From positions 39,258 through 103,257 of the forward strand of contig JACDDS010000015.1 in assembly GCA_013816805.1 (NCBI GenBank): 64,000 bases of DNA. The letters run 5' to 3'. This DNA is from Chitinophagales bacterium (GTDB lineage: Bacteria; Bacteroidota; Bacteroidia; Chitinophagales; UBA10324). The position numbers and the translations under genes are program-made. The notes beneath the pieces are model-generated. The model saw only the letters and a program-made list of their open reading frames with translations. It ran no database searches and had not been told where the DNA came from. Every line of letters begins with the position of its first letter. Position 1 is the stretch's first letter. Of the stretch, positions 8,302-19,669 are shown piece after piece.

Positions 8302-9729
8302 GATTTTACCTTTCCCAAGTCTATCGAGTAATTCAGGAATTTGTTCAACACTGATACGCTTGGCCCGGATTACCTTTTTTTCATCCAAAATATAAATCAC
8401 CGGGGTACTGTATATATCATACAGCTGACGAAAGTTACTTAAGTGCTGAGCGTCATTTACGTTGATCCAATCTCCAAGCTTATTATCCCGGATAAATTTT
8501 TTCCATTTTGATTCTTCTACCTCAATGTCAATTGCATATACCTTTAAATCGCTGCCATTCTTTTTCAGGGAATCAGTAACATGTTTCAGCTTTGGAATTT
8601 CCTTCTGACAATGGCTGCAGTCGGGATCCCAAAAAACCAGTATGGTAAATTTAGCTGGCACCTTGCTCAATATTTCCCAATTACCAATGGAATCTTTTAA
8701 CGCTATTTCAGGTGCAGTGCTGCCGATCAGGTTGGGCGCAATTTTTCTCGCCCGGTCCGTTATTTTTGAAAGACTGGCTGAATCCATCCAGTACGCCTGG
8801 CCGGGTATGTAATAATTTTCTACCATATGAACGAATACGGCATCAAGCCCCATAATTTTAGAAGTCTCATAAGTATAAGTGATCCACCAAACCACATATT
8901 TAAACACTTCACTGTCTCCTTTGGCTTTAGCCACTACTAAATCTGCTGCTTTATCGATAGAGTCCGGAATCTGCGGTGTAATATCCTGAATATATTTTTT
9001 CAGCTTCGATCCTAAAATAGGAGTTCTTAATAACCTGCTGTCTTGAAAGTCTATATTATCCAGAAAGTGATCTTTAAAATAATGATAGGCAAATAAAGAA
9101 TCTTTTTTTCCATTAGGCAGCGTGGGTGTTTCTTTTGGTATTTCCGGTTCCGGCATCGATTTAAACACTTTTGCTAAAAAGGTCTCCGGGTAATCAGAAA
9201 GGTATTTTTCCCGGTATGCCATTAACTCTTCCTCATTTTTCTTAGTCTGTTCCCTGAGGTTTGAAGAATCTTCCTTTGTTTTAGCAACCTTGAGACTGTC
9301 ATCCCACTTTAAGGATTTTCTCTGAAGCTCAATTGCCGTACGGAGGTAATCATAAAATAGCTGGTTGTCTCTGGAGTCCTTAACCTTCATGTCCCGGATG
9401 GGATCGCTCCAGGACGTTTCTATTGTAAAATATTGTTCGCGGTCAACGATCATTTCAAAATAATGCTTATCAGGAAAAACAAAAAGATAGATACCACCGG
9501 GAAGCATTTTTTTTCCATTAAATACTGCCGTGCCATTCCGGTCTGATCTTACGGTATCTACGATGTATTGCTTGTCTCCATAATAGTTCGCCAGGAAGCA
9601 AGTGGTATCCTTCATTTCCGGAATATGAACTATAATCTGATGTCCTGTTTTTTGACCCATACTAAATTGGCTCAAAACAGCTGAAAACAGGATGAAAAGA
9701 ATAATCCGAAGCTTTGCACAAATATTCAT
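8299..9729 (-). CDS. TlpA-like thioredoxin-fold protein with DUF4369-type N terminus
   Basis: A 476-residue exported protein, 26 residues of which form a signal peptide (ending SQFSMGQ). The layout is typical of Bacteroidota: an N-terminal beta-rich region resembling DUF4369 (about 30–120), a charged helical middle resembling DUF5106 (about 130–330), and a C-terminal AhpC/TSA-thioredoxin domain (about 335–470). The redox motif is CSHC in FWDPDCSHCQKEIP, and a cis-Pro appears in YSTPVIYILD. It probably reduces or rearranges disulfides in periplasmic proteins. No partner such as CcdA lies next to it. Confidence 0.88.
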   Translation of the reverse strand: MNICAKLRIILFILFSAVLSQFSMGQKTGHQIIVHIPEMKDTTCFLANYYGDKQYIVDTVRSDRNGTAVFNGKKMLPGGIYLFVFPDKHYFEMIVDREQYFTIETSWSDPIRDMKVKDSRDNQLFYDYLRTAIELQRKSLKWDDSLKVAKTKEDSSNLREQTKKNEEELMAYREKYLSDYPETFLAKVFKSMPEPEIPKETPTLPNGKKDSLFAYHYFKDHFLDNIDFQDSRLLRTPILGSKLKKYIQDITPQIPDSIDKAADLVVAKAKGDSEVFKYVVWWITYTYETSKIMGLDAVFVHMVENYYIPGQAYWMDSASLSKITDRARKIAPNLIGSTAPEIALKDSIGNWEILSKVPAKFTILVFWDPDCSHCQKEIPKLKHVTDSLKKNGSDLKVYAIDIEVEESKWKKFIRDNKLGDWINVNDAQHLSNFRQLYDIYSTPVIYILDEKKVIRAKRISVEQIPELLDRLGKGKI

Positions 9730-9835
9730 AGTCGCAAAATTAAATGGTTTTAAAATACCTGAAGAATTGCCACTCAGGGCTGCGAACCAAAGTGATTAAT
9801 TATGACTCTGATTACCAACTTAAACGTTAGGAACA

Positions 9836-9843
9836 TATCTTTG
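9836..9843 (+). promoter_or_regulatory. –7 box upstream of atpD
   Basis: TATCTTTG matches TAnnTTTG exactly and would start a transcript near 9850, with an 80-base leader to the ATG at 9932. A good –33 box was not found. Confidence 0.45.
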
Positions 9844-9853
9844 CGGCCGTTAA

Positions 9854-11443
<1,590 letters not shown>

Positions 11444-11515
11444 CCGATACCATTCTTTCTGATGTTTTCTTATAAATAAACAAATTTACTTCACTCTTTA
11501 TCACTCACTTCTATT

Positions 11516-11764
11516 ATGCAACTCGATATTCTTACTCCGGAAAAAAGAATTTATAGTGGAGAAGCTGATGCAGTTATGTTTCCGGGCACAGAAGGAGTCT
11601 TCCAGGTTTTAAATCACCATGCACCGTTGATTGCTTCGATTAAGGAAGGAAAAATAAAAGTAAATCTTAAAAAAGAAGAGTTCTTCTATACCGTACAAAG
11701 TGGATTTGTAGAAGTATTGAAAAATAAGGTCACTGTATTGGTAGAGGGAGCAATTGCAGGTTAA
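11516..11764 (+). CDS. atpC: F1Fo ATP synthase subunit epsilon, short form
   Basis: This 82-residue protein is the N-terminal beta-sandwich of epsilon, starting MQLDILTPEKRIYSGEADAVMFPG and containing the GxF-LxxHAPL block. It has no C-terminal helical hairpin, the part that inhibits ATP hydrolysis in the longer epsilon of Escherichia coli. Short epsilons of this length are common in Bacteroidota, so it is not a truncation. It links the central stalk to the c-ring and is probably co-transcribed with atpD. Confidence 0.92.
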   Translation: MQLDILTPEKRIYSGEADAVMFPGTEGVFQVLNHHAPLIASIKEGKIKVNLKKEEFFYTVQSGFVEVLKNKVTVLVEGAIAG

Positions 11765-11769
11765 TTCCT

Positions 11770-11797
11770 TGCTGAATAAATTTCACAGCATTTTTTT
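11770..11797 (+). terminator. Terminator after atpC
   Basis: A short stem TGCTG/CAGCA (11770–11774 with 11786–11790) is followed directly by seven T residues, six bases after the atpC stop. Confidence 0.45.
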
Positions 11798-11843
11798 CCC
11801 ACACATAAAATAACCTGTCTTGCGATTTTGGCTATGGTGCAAG

Positions 11844-14072
11844 CTACCGGAGATTGTTATTTCCAAAAATAAAATCAGTGTTTGTATTTTCCTGGATGTC
11901 ATTATACTTGGAGCAATCCGTTTCAATTGTGAAATCGCCGGAGGGAGGTACAAAATGGGACTTAGTGGAAATGTTAAGTGATTTATCAGCATAGCAGCTT
12001 TTCATAAAGTAAGCCCACACGGGAAGTGCCATATTAGCACCCTGTCCATAAAAGGTAGACCGAAAACGGATGATGCGGTCATCTCCCCCTACCCAACAAC
12101 CTCCTACAACCTGCGGAGTTATGCCCATAAACCAGCCATCGGTGTTATTCTGAGTAGTACCTGTTTTCCCCCCCATCTCCGAGGCAATACCATAAGCGGA
12201 TCGTAAACGGCGGGCAGTACCATAGTTAACTACATTTTCAAGCATTTTTACCATCACATAAGAAACCTGCTCACTCATTACTTCAGCACGCTTGGTTGTA
12301 AAATCATGAATTACGTTTCCTTTATTGTCTTCAATTCTGATTAAATATTGTGGCTGAGTATATACACCCTTATTTGCAAATGTGCCATATACGCCTGTCA
12401 TCTCATAAATTGAAATGTCAGGAACACCAAGGCAAAGAGAGGGATAGGGGTCCATTTTACTGGTGATGCCCATTCTTTTTGCAAGATCTATCATTGGCTG
12501 CGGTCCGATTTGCTTCATTAGAAAAGCACTTATGCAATTAACGGAACCCGCAAGGCCCTGATACAGGTTAAGCAAACCGCCATACCTGCCATCTGAATTT
12601 TCGGGAGACCAGTTCTGAAAATTTTCGAATACCACCCGTTCATTGGGGACTTCAAAACAAGGTGAATATCCATTATCAATAGCTACGCTGTATAAAATCG
12701 GCTTAATGGCAGACCCCACTTGTCGTTTTGCATTAATGTTTACATGATCATATTGAAAATAATGGTGGTTAATACCGCCTACCCATGCGAGCACAGATCC
12801 AGTGCTGGCATCCATCGCCATGAACCCGCAATGCAGAAAGAACTTATAATACTTCAGCGAATCCCACGGACTCATAACAGTATCCACATCACCATGGTAG
12901 GAAAAAACGGTCATGGGTAACTTTGTCTGAAAGGCATGCAGAATGGAATCTTCTGAAAATCCTTCGTACTTCATCCTCGTCCACCTTTCGCTTTGTTTCA
13001 TTGCATCTTCTATGTACTTATTATTTTTCCCCCACGGAACACTGCTTTTATAACTTTGATAAAACTGCTGCTGCAATTCTTTCATATGCTTTTGAACAGC
13101 AACCTCTGCATATTGCTGCATGGTGGAGTTGATAGTAGTATATACTTTTAAGCCATCCTTGTAAATATTATATTGCGAACCATCGGGTTTCTTATTCTGT
13201 TTACAAAAATTTACTAAATCCTGGCGGAGATATTCCCTGAAATATGTTGCAAGTCCCTCATTATGGTCGGGGCTTACATAATGCAGCGTGATAGGTGTTT
13301 TTTTTAAAGCGGAGGCCAGCTGATTTTTTAGAAAGCCATATTTTACCATTTGGGATAATACTATGTTTCTTCGTTTTAATGCATTTTCCGGATTGCGGCG
13401 TGGATTGTATAAGGTAGCACCCCGCAGCATGCCAATCAGGACGGCTGCTTCCTCTACTTTTAAAGAATCCGGAGTCTTGCCAAAATAGGTTAGTGCTGCT
13501 GATTTAATGCCGAAGGAATTTTCGCTGAACTGTACTGTTTGAAGATAGAGATCCAGAATTTCATCTTTAGTATAACGCCTTTCAAGTTTTACGGCTATTA
13601 CCCATTCTTTAAATTTTGAGAAGATAGTGGTTATGACACTTGCATTCTGCGGACGCGGGAAGAGATTTTTTGCCAGTTGCTGTGTAATGGTGCTGCCTCC
13701 CCGCTTATCGCCTAAAAGAGTTGAAAAAATTGCTGCAAATTGTCCCCGGAAATCAATACCTGAATGCTGGTAAAAACGCACGTCTTCCGTGGCAATCAGG
13801 CATTTCCTGATCATGGCTGGAATTTCATCATAGGAAATCGGGGAGCGGTTTTCAAAATAATATTTGCCAAGCAATATCCCGTCGGCCGAGTATACCTCCG
13901 TTGCCAAGGAATTTTTTGGATTTTCCAGCTCATCAAAGGATGGCATTTGGCCAAAGGCACCCAACATGGCCAGTACAAACATTAGGAGAAATATTCCAAG
14001 ACCCCCAGAAACGATATACCAGAAATAACGAACGTATTGTTTAAAATTTTTATTTCCGGTCATTGAGCACAA
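11844..14072 (-). CDS. mrcA: Class A penicillin-binding protein 1A
   Basis: This bifunctional enzyme polymerises and cross-links peptidoglycan in the periplasm. The 742 residues comprise a short cytoplasmic tail, one membrane anchor (about 15–40), a GT51 glycosyltransferase domain with catalytic Glu96 in ATEDVRFYQHSGID and the RGGSTITQQLAKNLF block, and a transpeptidase domain. In the latter the nucleophile is Ser454 (GSAIKP), followed by a SVN motif and KTG in GGKTGTTQNN near residue 635. The second ATG at 14063 is an equally possible start. The C-terminal 45 residues after the transpeptidase are short and uncharacterised. It lies back to back with atpC and just downstream of porW/sprE on the same strand. 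Confidence 0.94.
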   Translation of the reverse strand: MCSMTGNKNFKQYVRYFWYIVSGGLGIFLLMFVLAMLGAFGQMPSFDELENPKNSLATEVYSADGILLGKYYFENRSPISYDEIPAMIRKCLIATEDVRFYQHSGIDFRGQFAAIFSTLLGDKRGGSTITQQLAKNLFPRPQNASVITTIFSKFKEWVIAVKLERRYTKDEILDLYLQTVQFSENSFGIKSAALTYFGKTPDSLKVEEAAVLIGMLRGATLYNPRRNPENALKRRNIVLSQMVKYGFLKNQLASALKKTPITLHYVSPDHNEGLATYFREYLRQDLVNFCKQNKKPDGSQYNIYKDGLKVYTTINSTMQQYAEVAVQKHMKELQQQFYQSYKSSVPWGKNNKYIEDAMKQSERWTRMKYEGFSEDSILHAFQTKLPMTVFSYHGDVDTVMSPWDSLKYYKFFLHCGFMAMDASTGSVLAWVGGINHHYFQYDHVNINAKRQVGSAIKPILYSVAIDNGYSPCFEVPNERVVFENFQNWSPENSDGRYGGLLNLYQGLAGSVNCISAFLMKQIGPQPMIDLAKRMGITSKMDPYPSLCLGVPDISIYEMTGVYGTFANKGVYTQPQYLIRIEDNKGNVIHDFTTKRAEVMSEQVSYVMVKMLENVVNYGTARRLRSAYGIASEMGGKTGTTQNNTDGWFMGITPQVVGGCWVGGDDRIIRFRSTFYGQGANMALPVWAYFMKSCYADKSLNISTKSHFVPPSGDFTIETDCSKYNDIQENTNTDFIFGNNNLR

Positions 14073-14204
14073 AAAAATTTAATAGTCACAACAATTGATG
14101 GATACTTATTAATTGAGATAGTCGATTTTGTTTACTAAAGTTTGTAAAGTAAATCATTCTTGAAGCGGGTAAACAAAAATCAAATTTAGAAGTAAAGGTA
14201 AAAG

Positions 14205-17027
14205 TCAATTTCCTTCATCATCTAAATCGTAATTTGTTTCGAAGAATTTCCGGTACTCGTCCATGTTTTTGAGCTTATAAAAGATAGGGTAGTTTTTATC
14301 GTCAATAAGGAGCAATTCATAGGAGAGATCTTCAACAGGCTCAAATACTCCATCCTGATCTGAGAGCTCATTATAATATGCAATAGCCTCCTTACTGCTT
14401 TTCATTTGCTTTACCAGGATCATTTGTGATTTAGTGTCGAGCAATTGGGAACTTACTTTGTAATTATCTATGGAATAATTCAAGGAATTATAATTATCTA
14501 TAGAATCCATTACCGCCCTGGTTTTAGGAGAAATTGTATTAAAAACAATAACCAGATACTGAGGATTATCAGGATGATATTGATATGGAGAACTTTTGGT
14601 TTCTTCTTTTTTAGGAAAATTATCGGAGATATTTTCAGCAGGTTTTTCAATCTCCGGTTCTACGCCAAGGTTTATAAGAAGGTCTACTGCAATCTCATGC
14701 TCAGCACCCGTCGGGTAACGCTTTATAAAAGAATCAAGAGCTGCAATTAGCGCAGTAGTATCCTGCAGCTTTCCAATTGAAAATGCCTCCAGTAAGTCAA
14801 ATTTTGATTGCAGTGGATTATCTTTAAAAAGAGTATCAGCTGCCTGGGCATGGGCAATTACATCCGGATACTTCTCGGCTACGTAATAATTATAAGTAGA
14901 TGCATAGTAAGTATTTAAGGCATTCTGCTGCGCCTTTGCCTTATTCAGATAATTAGGATCAGTAAGCACTGCGGCATAAGCGCTATTAGGATAGTTGTTG
15001 ATCAGCAGCTGCTTAAATGTTTCTGCTTTGGCAATATTTCCTTTTTCACTGTAAATCAGGTAAAGGCTATAGTATACACGGGAAATATTTTCGTTTTCAG
15101 GAAATCTTGATGCTAATTTTTCAAATGTTTCTGTGGCTTTAGCGCTGTTGTGTAACTCATCTTTATATATAGTGCCCAGGATATAATAAGCGTCAAAGAT
15201 TTTATTGTTTGAAGCCTCCATTTTTGCAGTGGTAAGGGGAATGTTTAAAAGCATAGCGCTCAGGGCATTCTCTGCATTGTCTTTTTGAAGATTTTCGGCA
15301 CCGGCACCTGTTTGCTGTTCCCCTGGTAGCGTATTTTGTCCATTAGCAGTGGTGATATCAGACGAAGATTTATTGTTTCTACGCCAGTTATCTTCATTTT
15401 TTCGGTTCCCCCATTTCTGCCTGAACTCATTAAAGCCTGTTGCTTTGAGAGAAGTGTTGTAAAAATACCAACTACTTCCCTGAGCCTGATTCTGAACAGT
15501 ACTTCTGTCGTTGTTTAATTGCTGATTTTGAAACGACTCTGAATTCACAACAGAATCTCTTGACTGTTCCTGCTTTTGTCGTTCCTGTTCAGCGATCAGA
15601 TCATCAATAAAACGATTTCGGTCTTTTTCGCTCATGGCAGCAAGTTTTTGCAGGCTGTCCTGTTCCAGTATAATGTAATATTGATCAGAAAGGTTTTTCA
15701 GAGTGCGTTGAAGGCTCTTGACCTGGTCAAGCGTATCGAATTTAGCGTCAAGGAATGAAACGGCACTGTCGTAGTCCGGAGAGGCAGAAAGATAATCCTG
15801 CTCATTGAAATCCATTTCTCCTAATTTTAGAAATGCCAGACCCTTTTGGTTAATATTGCTGGTGCTCTTACGAATTGAGGATTCTAAATTTTTTACTGCA
15901 ATATCTTCCTTATTCTGGCGAAGATTAACTAAGGCCAGCTCATAATAAATCTGGTCATAAAAATCTTCATACCGGTCGTCCCGCACCATGGACTCAAGTT
16001 GCGCTGAAATGGCTCCCGGTGATCCTGCCCCGGAAATCACATAGTTCTTTGCTACCGCTATCCTGGAATTAAATTCCATTTCATAGGATGGCTTCATCCT
16101 GGTTATGGCGTCAAAATACTGAGAGGCTAATTTGTAGTTTTTTGTAAACTGGTAAAGCTGGGCAAGTACATACGTATACCGCGTTTTGTCTTTATGGTCT
16201 TTAGCGGAGGCTATTGCAGATTTTAATGGTTCTATCGCATTTGTATACTGCTTTTGTTCGATAAATAAATTGGTTTGAACTACACCATATTCTTCTTTTA
16301 AATTAACAGGCAATGATTTGTTTTTCATGAACGACAATACAGATTGCGCATCCGAAAATTGGCCCAGGTTGGTAAAGGTGCGGGCCATCCAGAATAAATC
16401 TTCATCATGTACAGGTGTATGTTTAAGCAATCCACCGGACGAAGATGAAGGCAGCGATGCCTGGGTTTTCGCAGCTTCTTTGGCCTCAGCATCTTCGGCA
16501 GCTTTCTGTTTTTGAGCTGCGGACTGAGGTTTACCATGGCTGCCTGATTTTGATGGAGTGCTGGTTTTTTTATTATTGCTGGCTTCCGTTAGCGCTTTTT
16601 TATCTCCAAATTTGCCGGACACATATTGGAAAGTGGCAAGTGCCGCTTCATAATTTTTCTTATAGTAATAAGCTTTGCCAATATTCAGATAAGCATCATC
16701 TGTCCATTTGCTGTCGGGATGCAGCTTTACCACAATAGTCAATCGCCTGATAACTGAATCCATGTCATTGTTCCCCGCGGCATCGTCCGGATTACCCACC
16801 TTAAAAAGAGGAAGCAATTGATCAAAATTGTATTTTCTGCTGGTAATCATTTGATTTTCAGCCTCAGTTAATTTCAGCTTTGCATAATAGAAGCCGTTAT
16901 AATGTGCGGTAGTATTTTGATAAACACGACCTATAGCCGACCTCTCGCCTTTCTTTGAAGATGAGCAACCTGCAATAAGAAGGAAAGCAGCACTTATTGT
17001 ACAAACTAATAATACAATTTTCTTCAA
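14205..17027 (-). CDS. porW: Gliding motility / type IX secretion lipoprotein PorW/SprE
   Basis: A 940-residue lipoprotein: a signal peptide with lipobox LIAGC (lipidated Cys21) followed by a long series of tetratricopeptide-like helical repeats. The segment just after the lipobox (RSAIGRVYQNTTAHYNGFYYAKLKL) and the later KYNFDQLLPLF are what I associate with PorW/SprE, needed for type IX secretion and gliding. Two low-complexity spacers interrupt the repeats, one Ser/Lys/Ala-rich near 155–200 and one Gln/Asn-rich near 490–580. The divergent neighbours on the other side are three proteins with type IX sorting domains, which fits the assignment. Family assignment is strong; the exact paralogue name is less sure. 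Confidence 0.85.
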   Translation of the reverse strand: MKKIVLLVCTISAAFLLIAGCSSSKKGERSAIGRVYQNTTAHYNGFYYAKLKLTEAENQMITSRKYNFDQLLPLFKVGNPDDAAGNNDMDSVIRRLTIVVKLHPDSKWTDDAYLNIGKAYYYKKNYEAALATFQYVSGKFGDKKALTEASNNKKTSTPSKSGSHGKPQSAAQKQKAAEDAEAKEAAKTQASLPSSSSGGLLKHTPVHDEDLFWMARTFTNLGQFSDAQSVLSFMKNKSLPVNLKEEYGVVQTNLFIEQKQYTNAIEPLKSAIASAKDHKDKTRYTYVLAQLYQFTKNYKLASQYFDAITRMKPSYEMEFNSRIAVAKNYVISGAGSPGAISAQLESMVRDDRYEDFYDQIYYELALVNLRQNKEDIAVKNLESSIRKSTSNINQKGLAFLKLGEMDFNEQDYLSASPDYDSAVSFLDAKFDTLDQVKSLQRTLKNLSDQYYIILEQDSLQKLAAMSEKDRNRFIDDLIAEQERQKQEQSRDSVVNSESFQNQQLNNDRSTVQNQAQGSSWYFYNTSLKATGFNEFRQKWGNRKNEDNWRRNNKSSSDITTANGQNTLPGEQQTGAGAENLQKDNAENALSAMLLNIPLTTAKMEASNNKIFDAYYILGTIYKDELHNSAKATETFEKLASRFPENENISRVYYSLYLIYSEKGNIAKAETFKQLLINNYPNSAYAAVLTDPNYLNKAKAQQNALNTYYASTYNYYVAEKYPDVIAHAQAADTLFKDNPLQSKFDLLEAFSIGKLQDTTALIAALDSFIKRYPTGAEHEIAVDLLINLGVEPEIEKPAENISDNFPKKEETKSSPYQYHPDNPQYLVIVFNTISPKTRAVMDSIDNYNSLNYSIDNYKVSSQLLDTKSQMILVKQMKSSKEAIAYYNELSDQDGVFEPVEDLSYELLLIDDKNYPIFYKLKNMDEYRKFFETNYDLDDEGN

Positions 17028-17495
17028 GAGGTATTTTTTAAAGCCTAAAATTAACTCTTATACCGTGATTTTATTTTGTTCCTGAGCAGACAATAGAGAA
17101 ATATTAGCTAACAAAATCAGGCAAAAAACTGCAAATAATTATCAAAGCGCAATCAGCAAGCCTTGTATTAAAACTATGGTTTCGCTCAGAAATTATTGAT
17201 TGTAATTCTGAAAGCGAAAGGCACCTAAACTATTACGCATCTAATTAATTTTCAGGATTAAACACTTAAGAATAAATTATAGAATCCTCCGTTTCTCAAA
17301 AATTTTTGTTTGGCGCTAAATGTAAACTGTTAGTATTTCGCGGGGCTGTGACTTTTCTATGACAAAACCAATTCTTACAAAGTCATGCGATAATAACGCT
17401 TTTGAAATCAACCGGACGCTGATCACTGATAGTGAGAAGCCCGGAGTAAAGAATGGTCTGATCAGCTATTTTTCATTTATAAAAACACCAATAAC
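17028..17495. other. Divergent intergenic region before the three paralogues
   Basis: No gene is seen in these 468 bases. A possible plus-strand promoter is TTTGG near 17309 with TAGTATTT near 17331, 18 bases apart; the –7 part is a poor match. Otherwise it is AT-rich leader sequence of about 145 bases before the first secreted paralogue. Confidence 0.4.
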
Positions 17496-19535
17496 ATGAA
17501 AAATTGTTTACATTTTTTAACAACACTGTTATGCTGCCTTGTAATTTTTGTTTTAAGTGCCGGATCCGGTTACTGCTATACGGTTACAGGTCTCAAGGCA
17601 ACCTTTAAAAGCGGTCAGGTATTTCTAACCTGGGTAAACCCATCTTTTTCAAATTTAAAATACAAGATCTATCGCTCCACGTCAAAAATTACCTCATCAA
17701 TTCAAATTACTTCTTCTGCTTATCTCGGTTATGTGATGGATAATTCATCAAAAAATATCCGGAAATCTAAACTTGAAAACAAGGATTATTTTTTTGTGAC
17801 AAATGCTGCAGACGGACCACTTAAAAGTAATCAGGGACTGTATGTAGCAACCAGTATTAAAAACAAGCAATACTACTACGCGGTTACGGTTGTCACGCTT
17901 AATGATGATAAGGAAAACAAGACTATTGTGCAGGGGAGCAATAGTCTATCAAAAGCCGTTTCTGAAACAATTGAAGGCCCCCAGCCGGTTTTACAACAGA
18001 GCGAAACACTAAAAGATGGTACCATTCAATATGAGTACGTTAACTGGGGCGATAATCAGGATGCGCCTGGTTATCCTGCTTTTAACAATTGCGGTTCTTA
18101 CGGATATAATTTTTCAGTATTCAAACATGGCAGTGGAAAAAGCGAATTATTCGTTTTAGTAAAGGATGATAATCCTTTCGAAGATGCTTCTGATCTGTGC
18201 TCCGATTGTTCAGTATTGAAACCCGACGACTGGCTGCCCAACGAAAACAACACATATTGGGTGGGTTACAATGACCAGTATGATATTTATTCAGCAAGCA
18301 ATCCTGTTTTCACTACCGGAATAATTAAAACCTATACCCAGGCGAGAATGGGACAGACTCTAAAATGGGCCAGATTGAATTTAAATGTTGATAGCAACAA
18401 GGTTTATATTACAGGAACCTCTCACAATGGTTTTGGGGCAATGTTCACCGGCCAGTTAAATACCGATCAGATTGCAGCCGTATATGGCGTAGTTCCACCT
18501 ATACTTATTAAAGCGGAAAATGGATCGAGCCGTGAACGGCAATGGTGTGATAACTCGGTAGACCTGCCAACTGACATTACGGATCCCCGAACAAATGAGC
18601 CTGTTCCTGTCTGGAAATTATTTGATAACCGTTTTATGGACCGCCTGAATTACGATTCTTATATTCCTTTCATGGGTGGTGTTAACGGCAAGAATGACAT
18701 TACTGTAGGCTGGGTTCAAAAGTTTCATTGGTATGATTCATTAAACGCAACCCGTGCCGGAGGCACCTGGTATTGGGACCAAAGGGATCATGGAGGTGAT
18801 GGTTCGCAGTTTACTCCGGATGAAACCAAACCGGATTATGAGCGATATGCCATTCATAAGTCATACCCCGCATTTGCATATTGCTCTATCAATCAAAATC
18901 CCGGTGATGGTGATTCGAAAAATGGCGATCCATATGGAGCCATAAATGGATATCTTGACTGGGAAGATGGTTCATTAACTGACGAGGCATGCAGCTATGC
19001 AGTCACCTGCTTTGTAAAAGATTTTTATGTAGGCGGAAAACTTGATAAAGAACAATATAAATCATGTACGAGTGATATTACTCTGCGGAGAGTTCAAAAA
19101 TTTAAGCCCGGAATGGGAGAAAAAATCTCATGGGCTGTTAAAAAGGAAGGCAATGAGATTCAAAGCGGCTCCTTTACTTATTACGGTGGCGCAATAACAC
19201 TATATGGAGTAAAGATTTATAAATCAAAAAGTGATATTTCACTAAAAATAAATAAGTGTTCAAGCGGAAAATTAGCGGAAGACACCTTACCTGACGATCA
19301 GGTAAAAGTGGTTGCTATTCCGGATGGATACCAATTGGTGTTAAACCTTCCCTCAGATGACTACATCCGGCTTGATATATTTGATATGAGTGGAAAACTG
19401 ATTTCATCCAGAATAATTGAAATGATGCGGGGCTTGAATTCCATTCCCGTTTTTTCTCCGGGGAATGGAGTCTATGTAGCATTGATGCAGGGAAATAGTT
19501 TTAACCAGGCTGTAAAATTGAATTTTATGAAGTAA
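17496..19535 (+). CDS. Secreted hydrolase-like protein with type IX sorting domain, paralogue 1
   Basis: A 679-residue exported protein. It has a signal peptide (about 1–29), a Fn3-like domain (about 30–150: FKSGQVFLTWVNP, YKIYRST), a central domain of about 400 residues, and a C-terminal type IX secretion sorting domain (last about 75 residues: LDIFDMSGKLISS, GLNSIPV, GVYVALMQG). The central domain looks like an alpha/beta hydrolase. Ser309 sits in TGTSHNGFG, a nucleophile-elbow-like G-x-S-x-x-G, and later conserved Asp and His (FHWYDSLNAT, DQRDHGG) could complete a triad. It is probably moved by the type IX system to the cell surface or medium. The substrate is unknown; polyester or carbohydrate-ester cleavage are guesses. 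Confidence 0.85.
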   Translation: MKNCLHFLTTLLCCLVIFVLSAGSGYCYTVTGLKATFKSGQVFLTWVNPSFSNLKYKIYRSTSKITSSIQITSSAYLGYVMDNSSKNIRKSKLENKDYFFVTNAADGPLKSNQGLYVATSIKNKQYYYAVTVVTLNDDKENKTIVQGSNSLSKAVSETIEGPQPVLQQSETLKDGTIQYEYVNWGDNQDAPGYPAFNNCGSYGYNFSVFKHGSGKSELFVLVKDDNPFEDASDLCSDCSVLKPDDWLPNENNTYWVGYNDQYDIYSASNPVFTTGIIKTYTQARMGQTLKWARLNLNVDSNKVYITGTSHNGFGAMFTGQLNTDQIAAVYGVVPPILIKAENGSSRERQWCDNSVDLPTDITDPRTNEPVPVWKLFDNRFMDRLNYDSYIPFMGGVNGKNDITVGWVQKFHWYDSLNATRAGGTWYWDQRDHGGDGSQFTPDETKPDYERYAIHKSYPAFAYCSINQNPGDGDSKNGDPYGAINGYLDWEDGSLTDEACSYAVTCFVKDFYVGGKLDKEQYKSCTSDITLRRVQKFKPGMGEKISWAVKKEGNEIQSGSFTYYGGAITLYGVKIYKSKSDISLKINKCSSGKLAEDTLPDDQVKVVAIPDGYQLVLNLPSDDYIRLDIFDMSGKLISSRIIEMMRGLNSIPVFSPGNGVYVALMQGNSFNQAVKLNFMK

Positions 19536-19539
19536 CTGT

Positions 19540-19595
19540 GATGCTTTAGAACCCAATAGTTGGGGGGATACCAACATTGAGGTTTTACAAGCATC
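19540..19595 (+). repeat. Inverted repeat after paralogue 1
   Basis: GATGCTT (19540–19546) pairs with AAGCATC (19589–19595), with further AACC/GGTT pairing inside. It lies four bases after the stop codon and has no T-tract. It may stabilise the mRNA 3' end or act as a weak terminator. Confidence 0.4.
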
Positions 19596-19669
19596 TTCTG
19601 TTATTGTTAATTAATGATCAGGCTTTAATTAATATCTAGTTTCTAATTTTTTAATACCAAACCACCATC